In this document: one piece after another, positions 1-7,993 of the stretch
How positions within the stretch are numbered: position 1 is the first letter of the stretch
Layout of the letters: each line of letters begins with the position of its first letter
Source of the DNA: an uncultured Oscillibacter sp.
Lineage (GTDB): Bacteria; Bacillota_A; Clostridia; Oscillospirales; Oscillospiraceae
NCBI GenBank assembly: GCA_951800675.1
Contig: CATOKC010000022.1
Location: forward strand, 1 to 32,000
Reading direction: 5' to 3'
DNA: 32,000 bases
Position numbers and translations under genes: made by a program
The notes under the pieces: model-generated
Told to the model about the DNA's origin: nothing
The model's database searches: none
Seen by the model: only the letters and a program-made list of their open reading frames with translations

Positions 1-932
1 CTGATTACCCTGTTCAGCGGCTTTGCCCAGGCGGAGAGCGAGTCTATCAGCAAAAACGTGATCTAGGGCATCCAAAAGAGCCGGGAGGCTGGGAACGTCC
101 CCTTCCAGTACAAGAAGCTGCTGGGCTACCGGCGGGGGCCTGACGGTCAGCCGGAGATCATCCCGGAGGAGGCGGAGACAGTAAAGCGTATCTTCCGCCG
201 CTACCTGGACGGGTGCGGCCTGGGCCAGATCAAGACGGAGCTGGAAGCGGACGAGGTTCCTACTTCCTGCGGAATCCAGGGCTGGACGTATCAGGTGATC
301 CACAACATCCTGGTCAATGAGAAATACATTGGCGACGCCCTGCTGCAAAAGACCTACACCACCGACTGCATCAGCAAGACGGTAAAGAAAAACCAGGGGG
401 AGCGCCCCATGGTGTACGTGGAGAACAATCACCCGCCGATCATTCCGAAAGAGATCTTCTGTCAGGTACGGGAGGAGATGGCCCGCAGGTCCAGCAAACG
501 GAAGGTGATGCGGAAAACGGGCAAGACGGAACAGGGTAAATACTCCGCTAAATACGCCCTGCCCGAACTGCTGGTATGCGGGGAGTGCGGTACGCCCTAC
601 AAGCGATGCGCCTGGGCCAGAAACGGCAAAAAGCGAATCGTCCTCCCACGCTGGATGAGGACAAGCTGCGCCGGGCCATCCTGGAGGCCATCAACGGCCT
701 CGACCAGACCGGGCAGGAGATCACGGAGGAGTTCTTGGATATCGCCAGCCTCGTCCAGCAAGGACAAGAGGGCGGCGGGGGCGATCCCCTCGCCCTGCGC
801 CAGCGGCTGGTGGCTCTGACGGCGGAGCAGGCGGAGCTGATGGAACAGGCGCTGGCGCTGCCAGAGAATATGGAAAACAAAGAATTGAACGCCCGACTCA
901 GAGAGATCGCGGAGGAGTTGATAAAAAACTGA
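1..932 (+). pseudogene. Serine site-specific recombinase, decayed and truncated at the window edge
   Basis: Relic of a large serine recombinase of the kind carried by integrative elements and prophages of gut Firmicutes. Reading from base 1 gives the end of the catalytic domain (SGFAQAESESISKNV), then the recombinase domain (KLLGYRRGPDGQPEIIPEEA, WTYQVIHNILVNEKYIGDA) and the zinc-ribbon start (LLVCGECGTPYKR). Three lesions show that it is dead: an in-frame TAG at 64-66, where the family usually has an Arg or Trp, a loss of roughly 75 bases near 635-645 that removes the second half of the zinc ribbon, and the frame change caused by that loss. The coiled-coil C-terminus (TLDEDKLRRAILEAINGLDQ onward) continues in frame 3 and stops at 930-932, earlier than usual. 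The 5' part, including the catalytic serine, lies outside the window. Confidence 0.9.
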
Positions 933-937
933 ACTGA

Positions 938-1012
938 CAGCGGTGCAAGTTCAAATACCACTTCTTCGGACATTACCACATGGACAGGGTCATCCAAAAG
1001 AAATATGTTCTG
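938..1012 (+). pseudogene. Scrap of a calcineurin-like metallophosphoesterase
   Basis: A 25-codon open stretch, just after the recombinase relic, reads CKFKYHFFGHYHMDRVI followed by QKKYVL. The GHYHxDR pattern matches the C-terminal metal-binding GHxH motif of the calcineurin-like phosphoesterases carried by gut mobile elements. Neither the N-terminal metal motifs nor a start codon is present. The scrap runs directly into the IS630-like relic on the other strand, so the junction near 1007-1012 is probably a deletion or insertion scar. The identification rests on one motif recognised by eye. Confidence 0.5.
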
Positions 1013-1135
1013 CCGTACTCCGGTTAATTCCTCCATTTCTTTCCCGGTTTTCCCCATCTTTTTGAGGCGTACGACCTGTCGGCGTATCTGCTTGAGCTCT
1101 CTCCTATTCAATTTTCGTAAATCTATGTACTCCAT
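1007..1135 (-). pseudogene. IS630-family transposase, N-terminal remnant
   Basis: From an ATG at 1135, preceded by AGAGAGG, the minus strand encodes MEYIDLRKLNRRELKQIRRQ and then VVRLKKMGKTGKEMEELTGVRQN. This is a basic helix-turn-helix start typical of IS630-type transposases (RRQVVxLKKxGxxxxEIxxxTGVRQ). After about 43 residues the similarity stops and the frame runs into sequence antisense to the phosphoesterase scrap and the recombinase relic. The DDE catalytic domain is therefore missing. The terminal inverted repeats were not located. Confidence 0.65.
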
Positions 1136-1193
1136 CCTCTCTATTTTATCACTTTCTTCATCATTTTCCCCAATTGTTTTTCAGAAATAATAG

Positions 1194-1379
1194 CTTATTG
1201 AAACAACCAAAATCAAGAGCAATGACTTCGTGTTTTTACTTTTCGCGTTGAGCGATCTAAGCACCGGCGATTTCCGTGATCGCAGACTGCGAGAGAACGT
1301 TGGCGATGGCGTCACCAAAGTGATAAGCGAGAATCCGCGTAAGGCGGCAATGGAGACCGCCGCCTTGTTGGAAAATTAG
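1194..1379 (+). pseudogene. Unidentified coding scrap
   Basis: This open stretch of about 60 codons ends at TAG 1377-1379 and reads in part LSDLSTGDFRDRRLRENVGD and TKVISENPRKAAMETAALLEN. The composition is protein-like (amphipathic, charged) but there is no ATG with a ribosome binding site; the first GTG is at 1230. It lies between the IS630 relic and the exporter gene, inside the decayed mobile region. I do not recognise the family. It may be the 3' end of a lost gene. Confidence 0.25.
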
Positions 1380-1452
1380 CGGCCCTTTAAAAATATACTC
1401 CTTATTTTCAGGACAAGGTTTTCAGGACGATATATCGCTGGATATCTCTCGA

Positions 1453-2238
1453 CTACCAGCCCGCATACCGCCACGTATTGAACAGGCTAATGCAGATGAT
1501 AAGCGCCATCAGCCCAATAAACAGCCGCTCCACCGATTGATTCTCCATCTGGCGGTTCAGCTTCCGCCCGATGATTCCGCCGCCGATGCCTCCCGCCGCC
1601 ATCAGCGCCAGCACGGGCCAGCGGAAGGGCGGGACCGTGCCGCCGAACAGCGTGGCAAGCAGATTGCATATCTGGCTGAACAGGATGATATACAGGCTGT
1701 TGGCGGCGGCGGTTTTGGTGTCCATACTGAAAAAGTAGTACAGCACCACCAGGTTGATGGGCCCGCCGCCGATGCCCAAAAAGCTGGACATCGCCCCCAG
1801 CGCCAGCCCGATGACCACACAGGCGGCAAAATTTTGAACACGGCGGGTAGGGACGCGGGCCTTGTTGACCGTATACAGCAGCGTGCCCGCGGTTACCACG
1901 GCCAAGCAGGCGGCCTGAACCGCCCCCACCGTATCCGGCGAGCCGGACAGCTCCCGCACGGCGGCAAAGAGCTGGTTTCCCGCCAGGCCGCCCGCCGCCG
2001 CCCCAAGGGCCAGGGGCGTTCCTATGTCCAAAGAGACGCTGCGCTCCTTCGCCAGGAGGGATTTTCCCACCGAATAGCAGCTCATGGACAGTACCGTGCA
2101 GCCGGACAAAAAGCTGATGGTGGTCACCGTCTCCAAATGGAGCAGGTCCAGCACCGGCTTGATGATCACGCCGCCGCCGATGCCGCAGATTGCCCCCGCG
2201 ACGCTGGCCGCCAGGGCCACAAGAAAAAAGATTAGCAT
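1453..2238 (-). CDS. TauE/SafE family sulfite/anion exporter
   Basis: Predicted inner-membrane permease of 261 residues, the usual length for TauE/SafE proteins, which are thought to move sulfite, sulfoacetate or other small organic anions. The fold is a duplicated half, and both halves show the glycine-rich motif: ICGIGGGVIIKP near residue 15 and FLGIGGGPINLVVLYYF near residue 150. About seven to eight hydrophobic segments are visible. The start is ATG 2238, behind GAGGAAACC at a good distance; the open frame continues upstream but that part has no membrane character. The gene follows the 3' end of an unidentified gene whose stop lies 13 bases before this ATG. The substrate cannot be told from sequence. 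Confidence 0.85.
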   Translation of the reverse strand: MLIFFLVALAASVAGAICGIGGGVIIKPVLDLLHLETVTTISFLSGCTVLSMSCYSVGKSLLAKERSVSLDIGTPLALGAAAGGLAGNQLFAAVRELSGSPDTVGAVQAACLAVVTAGTLLYTVNKARVPTRRVQNFAACVVIGLALGAMSSFLGIGGGPINLVVLYYFFSMDTKTAAANSLYIILFSQICNLLATLFGGTVPPFRWPVLALMAAGGIGGGIIGRKLNRQMENQSVERLFIGLMALIICISLFNTWRYAGW

Positions 2239-2251
2239 GATAATGGTTTCC

Positions 2252-2479
2252 TCACAGCTCGATATAGGTTTCCAGGCCCTTGCAAATCGCCATGGCGGCA
2301 GCCAACAGGGGAAGAACTCCTCCAAGGACTCTCCGGTCCGGGCCAGTGAAGTTTTCAGCGCCGCATTCTGGGTGGCGTGCTCTTGGCTGGGTGAACATGG
2401 CGACCACGCGCTTGACCGGGAGCGCGGCCTTGTCCGCGTTGTGGACGATAAAGAAGCATAGCTTGGCATGAAAGGCGCT
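2252..2479 (-). pseudogene. C-terminal remnant of an unidentified gene upstream of the exporter
   Basis: A 75-codon frame opens after a TAG at 2480-2482 and ends at TGA 2252-2254. It reads LCFFIVHNADKAALPVKRVV, then MFTQPRARHPECGAENFTGP and LLAAAMAICKGLETYIEL. The composition is convincingly protein-like, but no start codon with a ribosome binding site lies at its beginning; the only ATG is internal, at 2398. It is therefore best read as the tail of a longer gene whose 5' part is lost. Its stop is 13 bases before the exporter ATG, so the two were probably co-transcribed. I do not recognise the family. Confidence 0.4.
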
Positions 2480-2482
2480 CTA

Positions 2483-2840
2483 CGCATCGTTTTACGTTTT
2501 TGTAACAACTGGAACCGATTTCAATGACGCCAGCGGTACGATATGTCCCTCTTGTTTTGGCGCTCCGCCCGATTTTTAATTCTTTCCAAAAATAATTTAT
2601 ATGTCTTATTAAAATACACCAAAGCATTAACTGGAACAAGTTGGAATAAGTGCCAAATTTTTTCCTGTTTTTAGTAGGAAACATCAAAAGAGCGGGTCGG
2701 CGGAACCGGGGGCGCGGACGCCGCTTGGGTTCGGCGGCCATTGTCCCATATCCAGGGAGCGGATATCACGGCTCATAATCTAGAAGCAGAAATTCCCTCG
2801 TTTTTTGTGTAGTTTTTGTGCGGTTTTTGCCATCCGGCAA
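2483..2840. other. Gene-poor, AT-richer spacer
   Basis: No convincing coding frame on either strand. The part around 2570-2660 is clearly richer in A and T than the surrounding genes. The end leads into the trpS promoter. Confidence 0.5.
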
Positions 2841-2869
2841 TTGCGCTTTCCGTAATTTCGTGGTAAACT
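2841..2869 (+). promoter_or_regulatory. SigA-type promoter of the trpS operon
   Basis: TTGCGC at 2841-2846 and TAAACT at 2864-2869, exactly 17 bases apart, about 50 bases before the trpS start. No T-box leader fits in the short space that follows. Confidence 0.55.
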
Positions 2870-2921
2870 AATAAAATTAAATAGGCTCTGGAGTGCCGGG
2901 GCCGGATAGCGAGGTGTGTCT

Positions 2922-3923
2922 ATGGAAAACAAGAAAAAACGGATTTTCAGCGGCATCCAGCCCAGCGGCGAACTGACCCTGGGGTCTTATATGGGAGCCA
3001 TCAAAAACTGGGTGGCCCTTCAGGAGAAGTATGAGTGTGTGTACTGCATCGTGGACATGCACGCCATCACCGTCCGGCAGGTCCCGGCGGACCTGCGCCG
3101 CAGGGCTCTGGAGCAGCTGGCCCAATACATCGCCTGCGGCCTGGACCCGCAAAAGAGTATTATGTTCATCCAAAGCCACGTGCCCCAGCACGCGGAGCTC
3201 AGCTGGGTGCTGAGCTGCTATACCCAGTTCGGTGAGCTCAGCCGTATGACCCAGTTTAAGCAAAAGTCCCAGCAGCATGCTGACAACATCACCGCCGGCC
3301 TCTTTACCTATCCGGTGCTCATGGCGGCGGACATCCTGCTCTATCAGACGGACCTGGTGCCCGTGGGAGAGGACCAGCGGCAGCATGTGGAGCTATGCCG
3401 GGACATCGCCCAGCGTTTCAACGGCGTTTACAGCGACACCTTTGTCCTGCCGGAGGCATTCATCCAGCGGGTGGACCAGGGGGCCCGGATTATGAGCCTG
3501 GGCAATCCCCTAAATAAGATGAGCAAATCCGACCCCGACGGCTGCGTGAATCTGATGGACCCGCCGGAGGTCATTCAGCGCAAATTCAAACGGGCCGTCA
3601 CCGACAGTGAAACCAGCGTCCGCTATGACAAGGAGACGAAGCCCGGCGTTTCCAACCTGCTGACCATCTACTGCGCCGCCACCGGCAAAACCCTGGAGGA
3701 GGCGGAGGCTGCCTTTCAAAACCAGGGCTACGGGGTGTTCAAGCCTGCCGTGGGCGACGCGGTGGTGGAGCTGTTCCGCCCCATTCGGGAGGAGGCCCAG
3801 CGCCTGATGGCGGACAAAGCGTATCTGGAGGACATCTACCGACAGGGCGCGGAGCGGGCCTCCCGCATTGCCGGTCGCACCCTCTCGAAGGTTTATAAAA
3901 AGGTGGGCTTCCTGCCCCGATAA
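2922..3923 (+). CDS. trpS: Tryptophanyl-tRNA synthetase
   Basis: Class I aminoacyl-tRNA synthetase charging tRNA-Trp in the cytoplasm; 333 residues, normal for bacterial TrpRS. The HIGH-equivalent is TLGSYMGA at residues 19-26 after the typical GIQPSGEL, and the second signature is KMSKS at 199-203. Further family blocks include MFIQSHVPQHAELSWVLSC, FTYPVLMAADILLY and VPVGEDQRQHVEL. ATG 2922 is preferred over the GTG at 2916 because GAGG sits seven bases upstream of it. It opens an operon with cell-wall precursor genes; the next gene begins 12 bases after its stop. Confidence 0.97.
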   Translation: MENKKKRIFSGIQPSGELTLGSYMGAIKNWVALQEKYECVYCIVDMHAITVRQVPADLRRRALEQLAQYIACGLDPQKSIMFIQSHVPQHAELSWVLSCYTQFGELSRMTQFKQKSQQHADNITAGLFTYPVLMAADILLYQTDLVPVGEDQRQHVELCRDIAQRFNGVYSDTFVLPEAFIQRVDQGARIMSLGNPLNKMSKSDPDGCVNLMDPPEVIQRKFKRAVTDSETSVRYDKETKPGVSNLLTIYCAATGKTLEEAEAAFQNQGYGVFKPAVGDAVVELFRPIREEAQRLMADKAYLEDIYRQGAERASRIAGRTLSKVYKKVGFLPR

Positions 3924-3935
3924 GGAGAACTCAAC

Positions 3936-5087
3936 ATGCCCTTAGATAACCGGCTGATTGCCTATGCGGCCCTCGCCCTGCTGGCGGCGTTGGTCATCAG
4001 CTTCCTCATGACACCCGTGGTCAAGACCTTCGCCTACAAGGTGGGGGCGGTGGACGTGCCCAAGGACGCCCGCCGGATGCACAAGGTCCCCATTCCCCGC
4101 CTGGGGGGTCTGGCCATCTTCATCGGCTTCATGGTCAGCGTCCTCATACTGGGAAACGTCCGTGGAAACGGACAAATGCAGAGTATTCTCCTGGGCTCCG
4201 TCATCATTGTGGTTCTGGGGGTGGTAGACGACATCATGGCCCTGCCCGCCATGCTGAAATTCGTGGTCCAGATCGCCGCCGCCCTGATTCCCGCCTTGAA
4301 CGGCGTGGTCATCCAGGCCTTTTCCAACCCCAACATCTTTTCTGATAGCCTCTATTGGGTGCTGGGCCCTTTGTCCGTGCCCTTCACGGTGCTGTGGATT
4401 GTGGGCATCACCAACGCGGTAAACCTCATCGACGGATTGGATGGTCTTGCCAATGGGGTCTCCGCCATCTCGGCGACCACGATGCTGGTCATCGCCCTGC
4501 TGGCCTCCGAGGGAGAGGTGGCCTTGATCATGGCGGCGCTGGTCGGGGCCTGCGTGGGCTTTATGCCCTACAACCTCAACCCCGCCAAGATGTTTATGGG
4601 AGACACCGGGGCCACCTTCCTGGGCTATATCCTGGCAACCATGTCCATCCAGGGACTTTTCAAATTCTACGCGGTGATTTCTTTTGCCGTGCCCTTCCTG
4701 ATTCTGGGACTGCCCATCTTTGACACGGCTTTCGCCTTCATCCGGCGCATTGCCCACGGGCAGAGCCCCATGCACGCCGACCGGGGACACATTCACCACC
4801 GGCTTATCGACATGGGCCTGAATCAAAAGCAGGCGGTGGCGACGCTGTACGTCATCTCCGCCATGCTGGGCCTCTCCGCCGTGGTGCTGACCACCGGAGG
4901 GGAGCAGAAGGCCATGCTGTTTTTCTTGGCTTTGTGCATCGTGGCGGCGGTGGCCGCCCGGGTGGTTTTTCCCAAGGAAATTCGGGAGGAGCTCCACGAG
5001 GAGATCGAGGAGCTTCGGGAGCTGGGGCATCACGGCGAGCACCCGGAGCGGAAGGAAGCCCCCGGCGGAGGGGACAAGGAGGGCTGA
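3936..5087 (+). CDS. tagO: Undecaprenyl-phosphate sugar-1-phosphate transferase (TagO/WecA type)
   Basis: Integral membrane enzyme of the MraY/WecA family. It transfers a sugar 1-phosphate, usually GlcNAc-1-P, from a UDP-sugar to undecaprenyl phosphate and so starts teichoic acid or surface glycan synthesis. It has 383 residues with about ten to eleven membrane segments. Family motifs are in order: RMHKVPIPRLGGLAIF (47-62), the metal-binding Asp pair VVDDIMALP (97-104), NAVNLIDGLDGLA (160-172), MGDTGATFLGY (221-231) and the His-rich loop HADRGHIHHRL (280-290). The C-terminal tail is charged and cytoplasmic. The start is supported by AAGGAG eight bases upstream. The stop abuts the epimerase start, which supplies ManNAc precursors and fits the pathway. 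Confidence 0.92.
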   Translation: MPLDNRLIAYAALALLAALVISFLMTPVVKTFAYKVGAVDVPKDARRMHKVPIPRLGGLAIFIGFMVSVLILGNVRGNGQMQSILLGSVIIVVLGVVDDIMALPAMLKFVVQIAAALIPALNGVVIQAFSNPNIFSDSLYWVLGPLSVPFTVLWIVGITNAVNLIDGLDGLANGVSAISATTMLVIALLASEGEVALIMAALVGACVGFMPYNLNPAKMFMGDTGATFLGYILATMSIQGLFKFYAVISFAVPFLILGLPIFDTAFAFIRRIAHGQSPMHADRGHIHHRLIDMGLNQKQAVATLYVISAMLGLSAVVLTTGGEQKAMLFFLALCIVAAVAARVVFPKEIREELHEEIEELRELGHHGEHPERKEAPGGGDKEG

Positions 5088-6239
5088 ATGAAAAGCGTAC
5101 GGATTTTAAGCGTCTTTGGCACCCGGCCGGAGGCCATCAAAATGTGCCCCTTGGTGAAGGAGCTGGCCTCTCGCCCCGGCATCGAGAGCCTTTGCTGTGT
5201 TACTGCCCAGCACCGGCAGATGCTGGACAGCGTGTTGGAGGTGTTCGGCGTCACGCCGGACTGGGACCTGGACATCATGACCCCCCGGCAGACCCTCTCC
5301 AGCATCACCAGCAAGTGCCTCCTGGGTATGGACGAGGCCGTTGACAAACTTAAACCGGACATGATTCTGGTTCACGGGGACACCTCCACCACCTTCGCCG
5401 GGGCCCTCTCCGCCTATTACCATCAGGTGGCCGTGGGCCATGTGGAGGCGGGGCTTCGGACCTATGACAAATACGCCCCCTTCCCAGAGGAGATGAACCG
5501 GGTGCTGACCTCCTCCATTGCGGACCTGCACTTTTGCCCCACTGCCGGAAACCGGGAAAATCTCCTGCGGGAGGGCCGGAAGATCGAGGACATCTTTGTC
5601 ACCGGAAACACGGTTATCGACGCGCTGAAAACCACCGTCCGGGAGGACTACCGCTTTGCGACAGATGAGCTGAACCGCCTGCCCTACGGGGAGAAGAAGG
5701 TGCTTCTGGTCACCTGCCACCGACGGGAGAACTACGGTGAGCCCATGAAGAACATTTGTCTGGCCCTCCGGCAGATCGCGGAGGAGCACCGGGACGTGGA
5801 GCTGGTTTACCCCGTCCATTTGAGCCCGGTGGTCCGGGAGGCGGTGGACCAGTACCTCCGGGGCGCGCCCCGGGTTCATCTGATCGAACCGCTCCCCGCC
5901 GACGAAATGCACAACCTGATGGACCGCTGCTATCTGGTGCTGACGGACTCCGGCGGCCTCCAGGAGGAGGCTCCGGCCCTGGGCAAGCCCGTGCTGGTTC
6001 TCCGCCGGGAAACGGAGCGGCCGGAGGCCGTGACCGCTGGAACCGTGAAGCTGGCCGGGGTGGTTCAGGACGATATTGTCACCATGGCCTCTCGGCTGAT
6101 TCAGGATAAAAACGCCTACAACGAAATGGCCCGGGCCGTGAATCCCTACGGCGACGGGAGCGCCTGCCGCCGCATCGCCGACGCCATCGAGTGGCGTTAC
6201 GGCCTTCGAAAGGAGCGGCCCGCCGATTATGGAGCGTAA
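5088..6239 (+). CDS. wecB: UDP-N-acetylglucosamine 2-epimerase, non-hydrolysing
   Basis: Interconverts UDP-GlcNAc and UDP-ManNAc in the cytoplasm, supplying ManNAc units for wall teichoic acid or capsule linkage. It has 383 residues, standard for the family. N-terminal GTRPEAIKMCPLVKEL, then HVEAGLRTYDKYAPFPEEMN, TCHRRENYG, YPVHLSP and the C-terminal nucleotide-binding DSGGLQEEAPALGKPVLVLR are all present. The start ATG directly follows the TGA of the transferase gene, with AAGGAGG inside that gene's end, so the two are translationally coupled. A full-length, intact gene. Confidence 0.95.
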   Translation: MKSVRILSVFGTRPEAIKMCPLVKELASRPGIESLCCVTAQHRQMLDSVLEVFGVTPDWDLDIMTPRQTLSSITSKCLLGMDEAVDKLKPDMILVHGDTSTTFAGALSAYYHQVAVGHVEAGLRTYDKYAPFPEEMNRVLTSSIADLHFCPTAGNRENLLREGRKIEDIFVTGNTVIDALKTTVREDYRFATDELNRLPYGEKKVLLVTCHRRENYGEPMKNICLALRQIAEEHRDVELVYPVHLSPVVREAVDQYLRGAPRVHLIEPLPADEMHNLMDRCYLVLTDSGGLQEEAPALGKPVLVLRRETERPEAVTAGTVKLAGVVQDDIVTMASRLIQDKNAYNEMARAVNPYGDGSACRRIADAIEWRYGLRKERPADYGA

Positions 6240-6244
6240 GGGCC

Positions 6245-7027
6245 ATGGACAAGCGAAATCTGAATTGGATTACCTGGGCCGTGCTGGCGGTGGCCGTGGT
6301 CCTGGTGGCGCTGATGCTGGGCGGCAGTCTAAACCGCACTGCCCACATTTCCCTTCCCCCCTCCGACCTCCCCAGGGATCCCGCCGCCGAGGGCAGTGGG
6401 AACTCCACCGGTGTCACAGTGGTGGAGATTACGCCGGAAACGGTCCAGGCCGCCATTGCCAGCCTTTCCAGGCCAGAGAACTATGGGCGGAGCATGACCA
6501 TTGAATACCTCTGGGACGGCGGTGGCGGGAACCAGGAGCTCTATACCATCGTCCGGGGGGCCTGGACCCGGGTGGACCGGGGATTGCCGGACGGAAATAC
6601 CCGAATCAGCGTCACCAACGGAGAGACCACCTATATCTGGTACGGCTACGGTCAGGACGCGGCGGTCACGATCCTTCCGGCGGGGGAGTTCTCCGCGGAT
6701 GTAGAACAGTCCATTCCCACCTATGAGGACATTCTGAACCTCCCGACAGAGAGCATCCTTTTGGCGGATTACCGGCCACTGGACGCTTTGACCTGCATCT
6801 ATGTGGAGACAGCGGCGGACGAGGCGGGCTATGTTACCCGGTATTGGGTCAGCGTGGAAAACGGACTTCTGGTCCAGGCGGAGCGTCTGCTGGGAGAGAC
6901 GGCGGTTTATCGGATGACCTCCCTTTATGTAGATCAGACGGAGTACGACGCCTCCCGATTCACCTTGCCCGACGGCACGGTGCTGCTGGAGGAGGACGGG
7001 GCGGAAACCATGGAGCCTATGCATTAA
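6245..7027 (+). CDS. Membrane-anchored LolA-like protein of unknown role
   Basis: A protein of 260 residues. Residues about 7-26 form one hydrophobic segment (ITWAVLAVAVVLVALMLGG) after a short basic start, so it is probably an N-terminal anchor with the rest outside the cell. There is no lipobox cysteine. The following part alternates short beta-strands (SMTIEYLWDG, LYTIVRGAWTRVDRG, TTYIWYGYG, VTRYWVSVENGLLVQAERL), a pattern that suggests a LolA/RseB-like half-barrel. No specific family is recognised. ATG 6245 fits the membrane anchor and GGAG ten bases upstream; the frame stays open further upstream inside wecB. It lies five bases after wecB and is the last gene of the operon, so a role at the cell envelope is likely. 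Confidence 0.7.
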   Translation: MDKRNLNWITWAVLAVAVVLVALMLGGSLNRTAHISLPPSDLPRDPAAEGSGNSTGVTVVEITPETVQAAIASLSRPENYGRSMTIEYLWDGGGGNQELYTIVRGAWTRVDRGLPDGNTRISVTNGETTYIWYGYGQDAAVTILPAGEFSADVEQSIPTYEDILNLPTESILLADYRPLDALTCIYVETAADEAGYVTRYWVSVENGLLVQAERLLGETAVYRMTSLYVDQTEYDASRFTLPDGTVLLEEDGAETMEPMH

Positions 7028-7033
7028 GACGCG

Positions 7034-7062
7034 AAAAAGGACGGGAGTTCCCGTCCTTTTTT
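7034..7062 (+). terminator. Intrinsic terminator of the trpS-wecB operon, likely bidirectional
   Basis: GGACGGGA and TCCCGTCC pair around a two-base GT, with A5 before and T6 after the stem. It starts seven bases after the stop codon. The minus-strand gene on the other side ends next to it, so it probably stops both transcripts. Confidence 0.9.
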
Positions 7063-7063
7063 C

Positions 7064-7525
7064 CTATAGAATCAGCAACAGCCCCAGGGCTACCAGCAGC
7101 TCCTCATCCGCGTTTTCCCGGAAAAGGAAGAACAACAGCCCAAGAAGCAGCAGGTCCCCCGTGTCCACATGGTCCAGATGGAACTGGTCCAGCAGATGCT
7201 GGAGAATACCGGTAAGGCCGTCCGCGGACCGTCCGCCGTGAGGTGGGCCGTGGGGAGGCCGCCCAGGCCCCGGGCCGTTCGGCGGGGGATTTCCAGGGGG
7301 AGGACTGCCAGAGGAGTGTCCCTCAGGCGGAGGGCCGCCAGGGGGGGGACCCCCAGGTGGAGGACTTCCCGGAGATGGTCCTCCAGACGGCGGACCACCG
7401 GGGGAAGGGCCGCCAGACGGGGAGCTTCCGGAGGGAGGGCCGCCAGGAGGGGGACCGCCGGAGCCCCCCTCCTCCGGAATACGGGTATAGGAGCCGTTGT
7501 CGTTGCGGATGTAGCGGTTATACAT
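7064..7525 (-). CDS. Pro/Gly-rich protein with Leu-rich C-terminus
   Basis: An unnamed protein of 153 residues in three parts. The head (MYNRYIRNDNGSYTRIPEE) is polar. The middle, about residues 20-95, is a degenerate repeat of P-P-x-G-G-P units. The C-terminus (about 100-153) reads ILQHLLDQFHLDHVDTGDLL, then LLFFLFRENADEELLVALGL, a Leu-rich membrane-active or helix-bundle segment. The start ATG lies three bases after the TGA of the gene upstream, with GGGGGG as ribosome binding site, so translation is probably coupled. I recall similar proteins as unnamed in Oscillospiraceae. The alternative frame at 7090-7563 is a shadow: its composition is Arg-rich without structure. Function unknown. Confidence 0.65.
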   Translation of the reverse strand: MYNRYIRNDNGSYTRIPEEGGSGGPPPGGPPSGSSPSGGPSPGGPPSGGPSPGSPPPGGPPPGGPPPEGHSSGSPPPGNPPPNGPGPGRPPHGPPHGGRSADGLTGILQHLLDQFHLDHVDTGDLLLLGLLFFLFRENADEELLVALGLLLIL

Positions 7526-7528
7526 GCC

Positions 7529-7966
7529 TCAGCCCCCCCATTCCGTGAGGAATTTCTTCCCAAGGTGAAACAGCCGCGCCAGCTGGAGCGCCCGTTCCAC
7601 CTTCTCCTGCCGGTCGCTCCGCAGGTAGGGCCGCAGGGCGTAAAGCAGGTTCCGGGCGTTGGACTCCCGCTGGCCCCCCAGCTCCTGAATCAGCGGCAGC
7701 AGGCGGGAGAGCAGCCCCGGGTCCAGCCCGCCGCCCCCCAGCAGGGAGGATAGCAGATCGCCCCCGCCCCCCGTAGGAGGAGGGGGGGCCTGCGGAGGCG
7801 GCGGTCCCCAGGAAGGGGCCCGCTGCGGGCCGGGTGAATCCGGCTGGGGCGGGGAAGGGGCCGCAGTCTGTCCTCCGCCGCCCAGGGACTGGGCCAGCTG
7901 CATGATCTGGCTCATGGCGTCCGGGTTGGACAGTATGCTGTTCAGCTTGTCGTCAAATTCCGCCAT
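7529..7966 (-). CDS. Small Pro/Gly-rich protein of unknown function
   Basis: A protein of 145 residues. The head (MAEFDDKLNSILSNPDAMSQ, IMQLAQSLGGGG) is helical and resembles the head of the 85-residue neighbour, which has the same 'NP-x-x-x-x-x-(I/L)MQ' spacing. A Pro-rich linker follows (about 35-70), then a Gly-rich LLSSLLGGGG turn and a helical, basic C-terminus (NARNLLYALRPYLRSDRQEK, RALQLARLFHLGKKFLTEW). The start is taken as ATG 7966 with GGGGG nine bases upstream, in preference to a TTG three codons earlier. It is the middle gene of a three-gene minus-strand cluster. No enzyme motif is visible. Confidence 0.65.
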   Translation of the reverse strand: MAEFDDKLNSILSNPDAMSQIMQLAQSLGGGGQTAAPSPPQPDSPGPQRAPSWGPPPPQAPPPPTGGGGDLLSSLLGGGGLDPGLLSRLLPLIQELGGQRESNARNLLYALRPYLRSDRQEKVERALQLARLFHLGKKFLTEWGG

Positions 7967-7993
7967 ACGGGCCAACCCCCTCTGTCATAGAAT

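Noticed and set aside
2483..2741. Minus-strand open frame starting MAAEPKRRPRPRFRRPALL
   Set aside because: No ribosome binding site, no recognisable domain and mixed composition; the true coding tail near its end is in another frame.
3942..5042. Minus-strand frame over the transferase gene
   Set aside because: Antisense of a motif-complete membrane enzyme; very His, Gln and Gly-rich.
7240..7460. Short GC-rich repeat units, considered as a CRISPR or tandem DNA repeat
   Set aside because: The units have no constant length or spacers; they are explained by degenerate coding of Pro-Gly repeats.
7090..7563. Alternative minus-strand frame over the Pro/Gly-rich gene
   Set aside because: The chosen frame has a coupled start and a structured Leu-rich end; this one is an Arg/Ala/Leu-rich shift of the same DNA.
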